Below are positions 10,830 to 23,668 of a DNA stretch of 64,000 nt, one piece after another. Every line of letters starts with the position of its first letter. Positions within the stretch are counted from its first letter, which is position 1. This stretch comes from Mortierella sp. BCC40632. Its lineage: Eukaryota; Mortierellomycota; Mortierellomycetes; Mortierellales; Mortierellaceae. The translations under genes and the position numbers were made by a program. The stretch covers positions 675,501-739,500 of the forward strand of contig WAEK01000008.1 of NCBI GenBank assembly GCA_011634665.1, in the 5' to 3' direction. The notes below the pieces were generated by a model. That model was not told the origin of the DNA, did not search any database, and saw only the letters and a list, made by a program, of their open reading frames with translations.

Positions 10830-13800
10830 TCAGCACAATGTCAAAATGCGATTCTTGTTAGCCTCAACCCACTTTAGGCACTCTTCTTTCGATGCCCTAG
10901 GATTCCGGAGTTGCCACTGCATGACCAGCTGAAGATATGCATTCGTTTTTGGACCTGGCCGTGTGTCCAACATCCTTGTCAACTCCTTGCCCTATGGTTG
11001 AAACAACAGACACAGGATGAATATGGGCAAATCGGTCAATTGGGCACAGGCGTGTTAATTGAAAATATAGGGTGAGGGCGAGGGAGGGAAAGGGAGAGGC
11101 GGAGCAGAAAGACTAAACTTACATCCACAATGTATTTCCAAGCAAAGGCGAAGTCAACCTCATACATCCGTGCTTTCTTTAGGAAAGAATTATACTTTTC
11201 GATGATCGCCTTGGCCTCATAATCTAATCCAAATAACAAGAGCTGGGGGTCAATGCTCCTATTCTGCAATAACACCCCATGACTTTTTTTTTTTTTTTTT
11301 TTTTTTTTTGTTGACATGCCTAGCAGACTTATTGAAAAAAAAAAAAAAAAAAAAAGCTCTCACTTACCAATTTTGCCTTGATGAAGTTCTTCAAACTTGG
11401 AAACTAATTCAATACCAAGACCCAGCATGAACATGCAGGGCCATTTTGCTCCGATAACAGCCAAAGAGCCAGCTTCCCGAATCGCCATTCCTATTTCTGC
11501 TCTCTCATCTGCTTGCATCCGTTCTGCAGGACTCAAATCCTGACTTGCCGTCTCAGAACACAATGAAGTGGAAGAGGCCAACGTACCAAAATGCACATTG
11601 TCCACAACTGTCTGGACGAATTTGATGCTATCCATCATCTTGGAGACAACATCAATGTCCTGATTACGTGCCTTGAGTCCGTACCGCAAGATCCATGCTG
11701 CTGCAGGTACAGCCCGTTTGTTCACACTAGTAGTCATATCTCTATATGGGAAGAGCATGCTCGCATAAATTAAGCTTCGCTTAGCCTGTTTTTCAGATGA
11801 TGGAGTCATCTGTTGTTGGAGTGGAGACTGGTGCTGTTCCTCGCCCTGCTGCTGCTGCTTCTGTTGCTGCTGATCCTCTTTGTTGGCGACGAGTGGAATA
11901 TCTTGAGGCGGTTCGCTTCTTACGACTGTAAATAATTCATCTGTAAAGGTCTGACCTCTTGTTGCTCTCAACAGTGCCTCCTGACCCTCATCTCTCTTGG
12001 CCTGGTAAACAACACCATCTCGGTTATTTTCTCCTGACAAGGATGGGTTTAATCTTAGAAGCCATTCCATGATCCAGACCAACTTGAATGCTTCACCGAT
12101 ATCCCGCATAGGACCATCCACCGCTGAGGTTCCCTTGGGTTGCTCATGGATATTGACCTCGGGTGTTGAAAAGACAACGTCATAGAGACCCAGTTCCTGT
12201 AATAGTCCAATGGCAACACTTCGGCCAGCTCCATCGTCAATCATCTTTTCGAGTTCGGCGCCAATTCTTTCCTTTGAGATTTTTGTTCGGAGTGCATCCT
12301 TAATTTTGGGGTCCAGCATAGCTCTCTTGGCATCTTCAACCAACTGGAAATGGAACCTGGATGCAAATCGGATACATCGCAATACTCGAAGAGGGTCCTG
12401 CCAAAATGTCTCAAAGGCCTCAAGTGGAGTTCGAATAAGCCCGCTCCGAAGATCCTCCAGTCCCCTACCAGTGTAGTCCTCGACTTTGTGGGTGTGGATG
12501 TTGTAGAAGAGAGCATTGATGGTTGTGTCTCTGCGGAAGGCATCTTCAGAAGGTGTTCCGAATTGCTAGGGTAAAGTAATTTATACGTGGGGAAAAATGA
12601 TTAGGAAAAAAAAAAAAGACGAGAGCCACAGAGTGCATTTCGCAGTCAGAGATACTCCAGATAGAGGTGGAGCAGTGTATTTCTCCTTATTGATCGACTT
12701 ACAATTTCACTAGGGATCCGGCTGCTGTCATCGTAGACCTCTGAGCGAAGATTAACGAAATCCAGGGGTACTCCCATGATGGCCATGGTTGCTGTTTCGA
12801 GATGCTTAGATTTTTCGGGATTGGTGGCAATCTTGGCGATGGTCTTTTTTTGCTGGCCTTGGGATTCAAGGTGGTTGTTCACAAGCGTAGCAAAGTCATA
12901 ACCCATCATCGTGTCCACGCCAATATCCAGATCGTGGCAAGATAGTCCAAGCAACTGTTCACATACCGACAATGGTAAAAAGAAGAAAAAAAGAAGAAAA
13001 GTATAGGACCCAAGTGAGTATTAAAGAGAAATGAACTTCTCCAAAGTGAGGGAGGGAATTAGGTCTCAATGGCTAGCTGGTTACCTTGTCGCGGACCCAT
13101 CCTCCAGCAATTCTAAGCTGGACTTTGTTGCCAGTATCTTGTTCATACTTTTGAGCAACCTCATCCAAGACTTTACAGATTTCGGCCTCTCTTTTGGTGA
13201 GCCGAATCACCATCTCTCGACGGGGACGGTGCTGTTGATCGCTGGAAGACATTCTCCGTGATGAGTAGTGGCGAGTAGTTTCGTATTGTCCAGAAGTGGT
13301 GGCTGTTGCCAAGGTTACAAATGGCCGTTGGAAAAAGACGCTTGTTCCGTAGCTGATGGACGAGGCGGGGTGACAATAGTCTTCGCTGTTGTTGACTAGA
13401 TTTTGAGAGCGTTGAGCGGAATCGGGCACAAGCTCGGATGAAGCCCTTCTTTTTATGCCTGCCACTGCGGGTGAAGACTGTGATAATGAGGCAGACTTAC
13501 CGCAGTTGCTACTGCGGCTGATAGACTGACTGTTGTTACTAATGATGGCGACGTGCTGTCGGGCTGCTGTAGCCGTTACAAAGGTCGATTTGGGTACCCA
13601 ATGCGAGCACTTTAGGGAGTGCTGTCTGGTCACAGAGGAAGCAGGAGTGTAGGTTGATATGGCTCTAGTTCTTGACGAACCGATGGTCGTCCTTGGGGCT
13701 GTTTTCACAATAGAGGATGCTCCGTTGCTGTAGACCAGAGGCACGGTTTGTGTGGAAACAAGGTGCACTCGTGCGGGAATAGTAAATAATTGAGTAGAGT

Positions 13801-14005
13801 GCTTTCTATGTGCACTTCTGGCTGCAAGGTTGATAGTAGAGTCAAAGCTAGAGTGGTGAAGAGTTCTTGATCCTCGAGAGCAAAAGTTGTTGAATACTTG
13901 GGAAAAGGGAGTGCGAGAGGCGACGCGCTGTCCGTGCTCAAGTAGGGTGCGAAGAGCTGACGATGCCGCGTTAATGTCGAGGGTGCGCGTTAAAAGAGGT
14001 TGCAT
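10830..14005 (-). CDS. CCA1: CCA-adding tRNA nucleotidyltransferase
   Basis: Adds CCA to tRNA 3' ends in nucleus, cytosol and mitochondria. Five minus-strand exons: 14005-13085, 12954-12703, 12565-11368, 11319-11123 and 10991-10830. All join in frame to about 909 residues. Exon 1 ends in the class II nucleotidyltransferase signature (LRIAGGWVRDK). Exon 2 opens with LLGLSCHDLDIGVD, containing the catalytic DxD. Exon 3 has EDAFRRDTTINALFYN and the DPLRVLRCIRFASRF motif, and exon 5 has GKELTRMLDTRPGP. The protein is much longer than yeast Cca1 because of a Ser/Thr-rich N-terminus of about 250 residues, probably mitochondrial targeting, and a Gln-rich insert in exon 3. A second ATG at 13252 would give a short form starting just before the domain. 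The exon 4 start is the least secure junction because it includes an A26 tract. Confidence 0.92.
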
Positions 14006-14347
14006 TCAGGTAGAATATATTTAAGTACCCTCCTAGCAGCAGCCTGATGTCACTGAACTGAGTGCTGTCTATTGTCGATGGAAAAAGGGCGATGGCGTTT
14101 GTTGTTGCTGTGCCTCCTCTGAGCCAAAGTGAGTAAGCTGATGGACGTCGTTGAGGCCAGGTTGGCCCAGAAATAAACATGAGGACTGCTTTTTGTGTGT
14201 TGTAGGTCTGGCAAAAAAGAAAGTTGGACCTCCAATGAACCCCCGCTCTTTCTCAAGAGTTGCCCATCTCTCTCCACTCCCCATTGTTCTCTCACATCTC
14301 CTGCAGCGCCCCCTCTCTCACTCTAGCCGACAAACCACTTGACCGCA
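14006..14347. promoter_or_regulatory. Shared divergent promoter of CCA1 and ELP3
   Basis: Only 342 bp separate the two start codons, so both core promoters must lie here. No clear TATA box is visible. The stretch includes poly-pyrimidine on the ELP3 side (CTCTCACTCTAG). Co-regulation of two tRNA-processing genes is inference. Confidence 0.55.
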
Positions 14348-16866
<2,519 letters not shown>

Positions 16867-18076
16867 ATAGTCTGAAGAAAATAATGGCCTTATAAAAATT
16901 TACAAACCTTTTACTCCACTACAACGTGATTGACACTTTTGACTTCTACGCGCCCAAATGTGTGGTAGTCATTAACTAAAAGGGATGGTCAAGTGCTGAC
17001 CGGGTCAATAAATATGCTTACACTCTTGACATTCCTATACCGACTATGGACTGATTCACTGACAATAGCTACCTAAAGTAACATGTGTTTATGACCAGGA
17101 CATCTCAAAGATTAGCGACAGCTTACTGGCACTTAAGTACTTTTCTACTAGTACTCATCAACTGAGACACCAAAGGACTCACTCCCCACCTCTTTCCATG
17201 GAGCATCACCTTACTCACCCGCTTGTCCGTTGCACAGGGCTTGTTTGGTATGTAGTAGAAAATACAGGGATGCAGCAGCTAGGGTCACATATCATAAGGT
17301 AAGAGCCTCGATAAATGAATGTCATGTCTCTCCTCAGTGGCACGCAGATCCCTGGTTCCCAGACCAAACCCGAGAACCGTGAGGACAACAGACCGTCGTA
17401 CACCCCATTTGAAATCGAGAAACTGACCCTCCACTCTTTCCCTTCCTTATCATACGGCCTGTCCAAGAAAGCAACAGAAGGGTTTTGTTGGAAAACCAAG
17501 TCGAAAGCTACGGATTAAAAAATGAACGTGAGTGTACCTTTTTTAATACCTGTCCCACCGGCACAGCCCGGCCAACACAGGTAGAGAGGGAAGGGTTTCT
17601 GGAGAGAAAAGTCGATGGAATGGATGGCTACCCGGTCAAGTGATAAAAATAAACTACAAGGGACTAGCAACTGGGAAAGAACATAGTAAAAGAGGAGTCA
17701 TGACTAGGGGAGATAGAAAGGAGGAGATAGAAGAAAAGAGGTTGGTCTAGATACCAGAAGAGCCATACGTCAATAGCGCGTTTCCGCCAAGTACCCAGAA
17801 AAAAAAAAAAGAAGAAAAAAAAGAGACGGAGGCAAAGTCCTTTATCTCGTCAAAGACAGCCAAGAGGCAAAGGCAAGATGACGATCGAGCAGGTCTTGCT
17901 CTCAATCCTGCGCTCCTGCGATCCTGCGATCCTGCAACAAAGAGGAGAGATTTTCTTCGGAACTCACCATACAAATGCAAAGAAAAGTTCGATTTGGAAA
18001 GGGCAAGAATTTGGTTTTATCACTTGTTCTCTTTGCTCCCCTGAATGGCTCATGATGCATCACTCAATACTTGATC
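16867..18076. other. Intergenic region without a supported gene
   Basis: Low-coding sequence between ELP3 and the transposase-like gene. A minus-strand frame at 17215-17499 and short plus-strand frames exist, but none has recognisable motifs or splice context. An A-rich tract lies at about 17800-17825, and a short GATCCTGCGATCCTGC repeat at about 17919-17935. No terminal inverted repeat could be made out. Confidence 0.4.
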
Positions 18077-19192
18077 ATGCCTTTAGCAAAAAGAAACAAG
18101 ATCGACTCGAGCATGCGCGAGAAGATCGTTCATGCTGTGATGAACGAAGGCCAGACCTATGCCCAAGTGGGACGTCGATTTGGTTTCCCACACGCAACTG
18201 TTCGTAGCATCATCGTCGCTTTCGAGGAAGATGGTCGAATGGAATGCAAACCAAGAGGCGGAAACAGAGCTCGAGTCATCCTACCAGAACACATCCAATG
18301 GCTCAAACGGCGGCTCAAGACTCAAGAAACCGACCCCACTGGTACCACCGCAGACGTAACCATCAAGACTCTACATCAAGAACTCAATGAATATTTCCAG
18401 TTGAAGCCTCCTATCTCCGTCAGCGCCGTGACTCGGGCAGTTCGTGCCCATGCATCTGGTTTTTCGCTCAAACTTTTACCAACACCATTGCCCGTGGATT
18501 ACAATAGTCATGAACGGATTGAGATGCGTCGTATCTGGGCACAGACATTACCGATGGACGAGCAAGGGAGACTCTACCTGACCGATATTGTCTTTGTGGA
18601 CGAGGCTGGGTTCAATCTCCAATTAAACCGTCGTTTACGACGCTCCACAGGTGGTGCTCCCAGAAGCGCTGCACCCAAGAAGGAACGAGGTCGTAATTTA
18701 TCTGTAATTGTCGCTATGGGACGGGAAGGTGTAATCGCTTCCGATATTCAATTAGGTGCATTCACCGACCAGATGTATCGAGATTTTTTCACCAAAAAGT
18801 TATTCCCGGCTCTTGCGACGTCGAGAACGATTCTGCTGGACAGTACACGGCTCAATACATCGATCGATATTGGGGCTATCATCACACAGGGTGGACATAT
18901 CCTACAGCCACCACCGTCCAAGACCCCTCACTTTAGTGCAGCTGGTTTGGTCTTTAAAAGTGTACAGTCTTACTTCAAAATGCAAGAGTTCCAAGATCGA
19001 GAACCTCCTACTAAACATCTAAGGGACGGTATGAATCACATCACTCCAGACATGTGTCTTGATTGGATCCAAGAAGCAACAAGTAGCGTTGCCAAGGCAA
19101 GTCGTGGGGAGCCTCTAGACCTGAACAATCGAGAAAGCGACGATAGCTCAGATGACGATGGCGATGATTCAAATAACCGCGCTGAAGAGTAG
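18077..19192 (+). CDS. IS630/Tc1-like transposase-derived protein
   Basis: Intact 371-residue frame with no intron; the first ATG is at 18077. The N-terminus is a homeodomain-like helix-turn-helix (REKIVHAVMNEGQTYAQVGRRFG, split here only for description), fitting transposase DNA binding. The DDE-like catalytic core has the first acid in FVDEAGFNLQ. The second sits in LLDSTRLNTS, where LDNA is usual. The expected SPDLNPIE block reads PSKTPHFSAAGLVFKSV, so the third catalytic acid is absent. The C-terminus is acidic (DSSDDDGDD). No flanking inverted repeats were recognised. It may be a dead copy that happens to be intact, or a domesticated DNA-binding protein. Confidence 0.8.
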   Translation: MPLAKRNKIDSSMREKIVHAVMNEGQTYAQVGRRFGFPHATVRSIIVAFEEDGRMECKPRGGNRARVILPEHIQWLKRRLKTQETDPTGTTADVTIKTLHQELNEYFQLKPPISVSAVTRAVRAHASGFSLKLLPTPLPVDYNSHERIEMRRIWAQTLPMDEQGRLYLTDIVFVDEAGFNLQLNRRLRRSTGGAPRSAAPKKERGRNLSVIVAMGREGVIASDIQLGAFTDQMYRDFFTKKLFPALATSRTILLDSTRLNTSIDIGAIITQGGHILQPPPSKTPHFSAAGLVFKSVQSYFKMQEFQDREPPTKHLRDGMNHITPDMCLDWIQEATSSVAKASRGEPLDLNNRESDDSSDDDGDDSNNRAEE

Positions 19193-22100
19193 ATCCTTAG
19201 ATTGAAAAAAAAAAAAATGTCACCTTTGAGAAGCATTGGGCATGAAAAAGTCTTTTTTTCTTCTTCTTTTCCTTCTTCTTCTTACTCCAGAGGACCTCTT
19301 ATGAGTTTTACCGCCCGCTAATCGACGCTTTACCGAGATGGCTAATCCAAGAGTTGGGCAAGGCTAATAGCAGGAGCAGATCACCACCCATGGTAAGGTG
19401 GTTATTTTAACTGACAATGATCCTTGGTGAACTATTTGATAGTGATGATCTGCCTACTTGCATTTTTCCTTTTAAGCCTAACGCAACTCTTTTTCAACCA
19501 TGGCTACGTTTTCGTGCCCCCCCTCCCTGGTGCTTGTATAATTGTTTGTTCAAAAAAAAAAAAAAAAAGGTTGGAGTGCCTATACTACGCCCTTTTGCTT
19601 TTTGTTTGGCTCGGCTCACTTAGTATTCAAGAAAAAAAAAATCTTGAAGAATTGGGTGAGCCAAGAATGTCTTCCAAACAGCTAACCCACACAACTAGGA
19701 GTGATAGTTCTACAGGTTCGTGATTTTACGGTCTTGAGATAGAGTAGAGCAAATACTCGGTAATCCATGAACATTGTCATCCACGCACCGAACAACCCTG
19801 AATTACTCTCAGAGATTTACTTCAAGATTGAGCATCCAGTCAGCCTAAAGGAACTCGTCCCATTCACTCCATTATCTCCGGCTCCCTTTTTTCTTTCCCA
19901 AACAAACTACTACTCTGTGTTGAGAACTCGGACTAAGGGGTCTGTTGGAATCGAATTCAGACCTCAAGCGAGCCTGAGGGTCTCCAGCCAAGTGATCTTG
20001 TGTGAACAACCTGCAGTGTATCCAGTCAAAGAGAGTGAAATCGAGGTTGAAGGGCTGCAAGGTTGGATGGAGGTAGGAGGGGTAGCGGGGCACATCCATT
20101 CCATGAAGCCGTTGGGTAGGCTTGACTGGTGGAGTGGGAGTGGGAATGGGAGTGGGAGTGGGAATAGGAGGCGGCGACGGCGACGGCGGCGGTGGTGGTG
20201 GTAGTGGTAGTGGTAGTGGAAGTGGAAGTGGTAGTGGTGGGAAAGAAGTGAGAAAGAGAGACGACGGTACACGCTATGGAATACACGTTTGATGATTACA
20301 CAGGCTATAGGCTTTTTGGATTACGTCCCATGCTTGCTGCATGCTACATGATTTCTTGCCTCAAACTACTTGCTACACAATAAACTCCTTTGTATGCTAG
20401 TACCTGGTAAAACGATCCAAACATCCCATGTTCAGTTGAACGTCAGGATAGCAGACACGAATGGCCGCGCTGTGAATACAACTTTTTCTCGAGATGTTCA
20501 ATGAGAGTTGATAGAGACTAGAAAGGAGATGCGACTGCCAGTAAAATCCGCATGAGACTTCTATTCAAGGGTCACTGTGGCGGAGGAAGCACTAGAGAGT
20601 GGTAGTACGAAGCAGGAATGCACTAGTTTTCAGGCACTATTGACAGATGTTGAATGGTGCGATGGATCGGGGGTGAGCTAATCGAAGGCAAAGGAAAGCG
20701 GGTGTTCGCTCACATATTCTCTTACTCATAATCTACTTTGAAGAGAGACAGTAGCAAATGTATCAAGCCGGTTGGCCCGAGATAGCCTTTAAGTAGGCAG
20801 TTGGGCATAATTAATGACGTGATTCAGCGCTTTCTGGGCCTCCTGGTGAGAGAATGGAGTGGTGTGTGTGTGTATGTGTGTGTGTGTGATAGAAGTGGTT
20901 GTAGAAGATGGAGTGCGGGAGGAGGAACGGGAAACGAGATGTACACCCTTTTCAGTACTTGCTGACTTGCTACACATTTCACACTACACATTACACAAGT
21001 ACGCCCGGGGAATAGACCGCGACTTTTGTGAGCGATGACACATTTCGATAGCACACAGCGATAATGGGGAAGAAGTGTAAAAAGTTTGAATATTTAACAC
21101 AGTCGACACGGTGCCAAGATATTTAGAGGCTGAAGTGCATTGAACAAGAGAAAGATGGTGCAAGAATGTCGATAGAACTCCCTTACAGAGAGGAAAGAAA
21201 GAGTCGATATCAAAGGCTTCAGACATACAAAAGACACGGAATCTTCTGTTAAAGTACAGCATTTCTTACTAGCTGTCGCTTTTTATTATTATTATTAACG
21301 TTCTTCACAAAAGTCGAGTCTCATGTTTGATGAAGAAAGGCCCACTTTAGCCACTGGTCAATGAGGCGATCATATCAGGTGTTGGCATTGCTGCCCTTGA
21401 GAATCTTAATAATCTGGCCCCGTATATCCGACAAGCATCCAGTGAGATTCTGGATAGCAGTGACCCTGACCAGGTCACTGAAGCTGCAGTATTTTTTTCA
21501 TCGAAGATTTGAAGTAGTAGCCGAAAGCCGAGACTGCTCTACCAGGTGTCTTGTCGATGCCAGCCTTGATTTCTATAGCGAGTGTGCTCTCGCTCTCGCT
21601 CTAACACCAGGAGCCAGAGTTCATGAGCTGGGCTGCTCCAGCAGATCGCGACAAAGCTCTTGGTGCTATCAATGATTCTTTAGCTTGTGATAGTAGCCAG
21701 GTTAGTAGTCTCTCGGGTTTTGCCGTCCATCCGCTCAATGTGTCTTGGCTGGGCTTTGGTGATTTCCATCTCAGCTTCCAAGAACTCATGGGTGATCTCA
21801 AAGGACGAGGCTCCGCACAAATCCTTGAATCCTGGGGGTGCTTTGGGTTCTTTTGAAATATCGCCGTCCTGTACTTTGTGGACAGGGCCCAGTTGGGGTC
21901 AGTTAGGGTCAGTTGGAGTTAGTACATCAACGAGATAAAGACAAGAAGAAGATGCTTATTTTGGTTATTCCTAAAAGGACCTAATCTTTACTAGTATCTT
22001 GTGATACATACTGTGGGAGCCTTTTGTATCTAAGGGACAACGACTGACCTACTTGTCGGACAGGGAGCGGTCCACCGATGCTTGTAATATGAAGACCCGA

Positions 22101-22669
22101 GGGCACAACAAAGGGGTCTACAGGCTAAAGGTATGAAAGAAGATATCGGTCAATATTCTAGAGGGGGAGTATCGCGAACTTGTTAAGGGCCATCTCTGAT
22201 TGGACCACAAAATTCACCCATCTTGAGCGAGAAAGAAAGTCTTGGGTATAGGGTTCATTGCAGAGAGTGAGATTCTAGGATCTTCATATTTTGCCTCTTC
22301 TCTCGATGCTCGCCTATACACATACCTGGTATTGCCTTTGCAAGACCAAAAGTGGACAGTTCCTTCTTAACAGCAGCTTAAGCAATTCAAGAGAGCAGTG
22401 AAGGACCATTCAGAACAATTTTAAGCATGGGTGGCCTTACGCAGAAGGGGCTTCTTGTGTAACATCTTGTGAAAGAGATTGGTTCCTGAGGGCGCGGCAA
22501 GTGAAGCAAACAATAGAAATGAATTTAGAGGGAAAAGATTTTGGTCTCCGAGAGACTCTGGCCCTTTATTTATACGGGGAATGACCCTTTGAATCTCATC
22601 TCCATCAACTACGCCACACTAGACATAGAGCTGCCTAGGCTCAACGCTGTATACTGGTGTTGATCACCA
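19193..22669. other. Gene-poor region with repeats and relic-like reading frames
   Basis: No complete gene is supported in this 3.5 kb. An exon-like segment sits at 19291-19392. T and A tracts flank it. A G-rich hexanucleotide region (GTGGGAGTGGGAATGGGAGT, then GGTGGTGGTAGTGG units) spans about 20130-20240, and a TG repeat lies at about 20858-20888. At about 21358-21510 a plus-strand frame reads protein-like (SGVGIAALENLNNLAPYIRQ) but soon hits a stop. That is consistent with a decayed gene. Confidence 0.4.
20130..20240 (+). repeat. G-rich hexanucleotide/trinucleotide repeat
   Basis: Imperfect GTGGGAATGGGA units grade into GGCGGC and GTGGTA units, strongly G-rich on the plus strand. It may form G-quadruplex-like structure; this is inferred from composition only. 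Confidence 0.6.
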
Positions 22670-23329
22670 TTAAGCTGGTCTGTTCTTGTCACACCAATCT
22701 TTCTGTACCGGGTCCACGCGCACAGGCTCCCAGTCATTTCCTGGCAGTCTTGAATATTGATCAATCTTGAAGTCTGCAGCTACGGCGTTGTTATAAGTTG
22801 CGAGACGGACTGCAGTACATTGGTGGTTCATGCAATAACAAGGGTTGTCGTTGACGTCGCATAGCTCTGCGTACTTGAAGGCGTGGAAGTAGACTTGACA
22901 CATGTCCATGCCCATGATCGTCCATGCCAATTTTGTGCAAAGGATAAAGTTGTAGTTGTTGTCAAAGCATGGCTTAAACAGGTCGCTCCTTTGTTTATAG
23001 GTCATCTTGGCCACATTGTCGCGGTTCCATCCTTGAGGATTAAACTTTTCAAGCGCAACCTTCGCCTTGTTGTCATCTGTTGGGCTAAGCTGAACGTTCG
23101 TCTGAGGGCTTGATTTCGGACAATTGAGCACAATCTTGTTGATTAGGGGCCAGTTGCACTGATGGGACCAGTTGTACCAGTCTCCCATGTTTGTTTGTCC
23201 TATTCCAAGCCAGTTGCCGATGACATCCAAGAGGTTTTTGGTAAACCCAGGCCTGACGGAGACCTTGGCTTCGCAGCCTTGCATTAGGACCAAGGCGACC
23301 AAGAGTAAGAACAGAGCTGGAGCCTTCAT
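22670..23329 (-). CDS. Secreted cysteine-rich protein, unknown function
   Basis: Single-exon frame of 219 residues on the minus strand. The chosen ATG at 23329 begins a clean signal peptide (MKAPALFLLLVALVLMQGC), while upstream in-frame codons lack this. The mature part has about eleven cysteines, some paired closely (CYCMNHQC), and several aromatic-rich stretches (NMGDWYNWSHQCNW). No transmembrane segment follows the signal. No catalytic motif or named family is recognised. It is isolated in gene-poor DNA, a setting in which fungal small secreted proteins are often found. It could be a wall or secreted effector-like protein; that role is speculation. Confidence 0.75.
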   Translation of the reverse strand: MKAPALFLLLVALVLMQGCEAKVSVRPGFTKNLLDVIGNWLGIGQTNMGDWYNWSHQCNWPLINKIVLNCPKSSPQTNVQLSPTDDNKAKVALEKFNPQGWNRDNVAKMTYKQRSDLFKPCFDNNYNFILCTKLAWTIMGMDMCQVYFHAFKYAELCDVNDNPCYCMNHQCTAVRLATYNNAVAADFKIDQYSRLPGNDWEPVRVDPVQKDWCDKNRPA

Positions 23330-23519
23330 TCTCAAGAGACTGGTGACGAATATATGATAGTTCAGGTTATCGAAAGACAAGATAAAGTCATCGTAATAAG
23401 GAGTATAAAGATAGACATTGTCAGCTATTGTTGTCTACACAAACACGATCACCACAAAGTTCTATGCTATTGTCAACAATAGTAAAAGCGATCGTCATCG
23501 TTTACCTTGATTGCTGTGG

Positions 23520-23668
23520 GAGAAAGTGATGAGAGGGGACAGTTGAGGGCCAAGTCTTTTGTAGAAATGAGACTAGCAAAAGTGCAGGATTTTTGGAGAG
23601 TGATGAGAGAAAGCGGTTGATAGCCGAGTCTTTTATAGAAAAGGAGGCAGCAATGAGAATGTTTGAAG
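23520..23668. repeat. Diverged tandem direct repeat, about 75 bp unit
   Basis: Two adjacent copies share GTGATGAGAG, then AGTCTTTT(A/G)TAGAAA and further spaced matches. Copy 1 starts near 23525 and copy 2 near 23601. Similarity was judged by eye. Confidence 0.5.

Noticed and set aside
19767..20204. 145-codon plus-strand frame
   Set aside because: Its C-terminus is the G-rich repeat translated, and it has no recognisable motif or start context.
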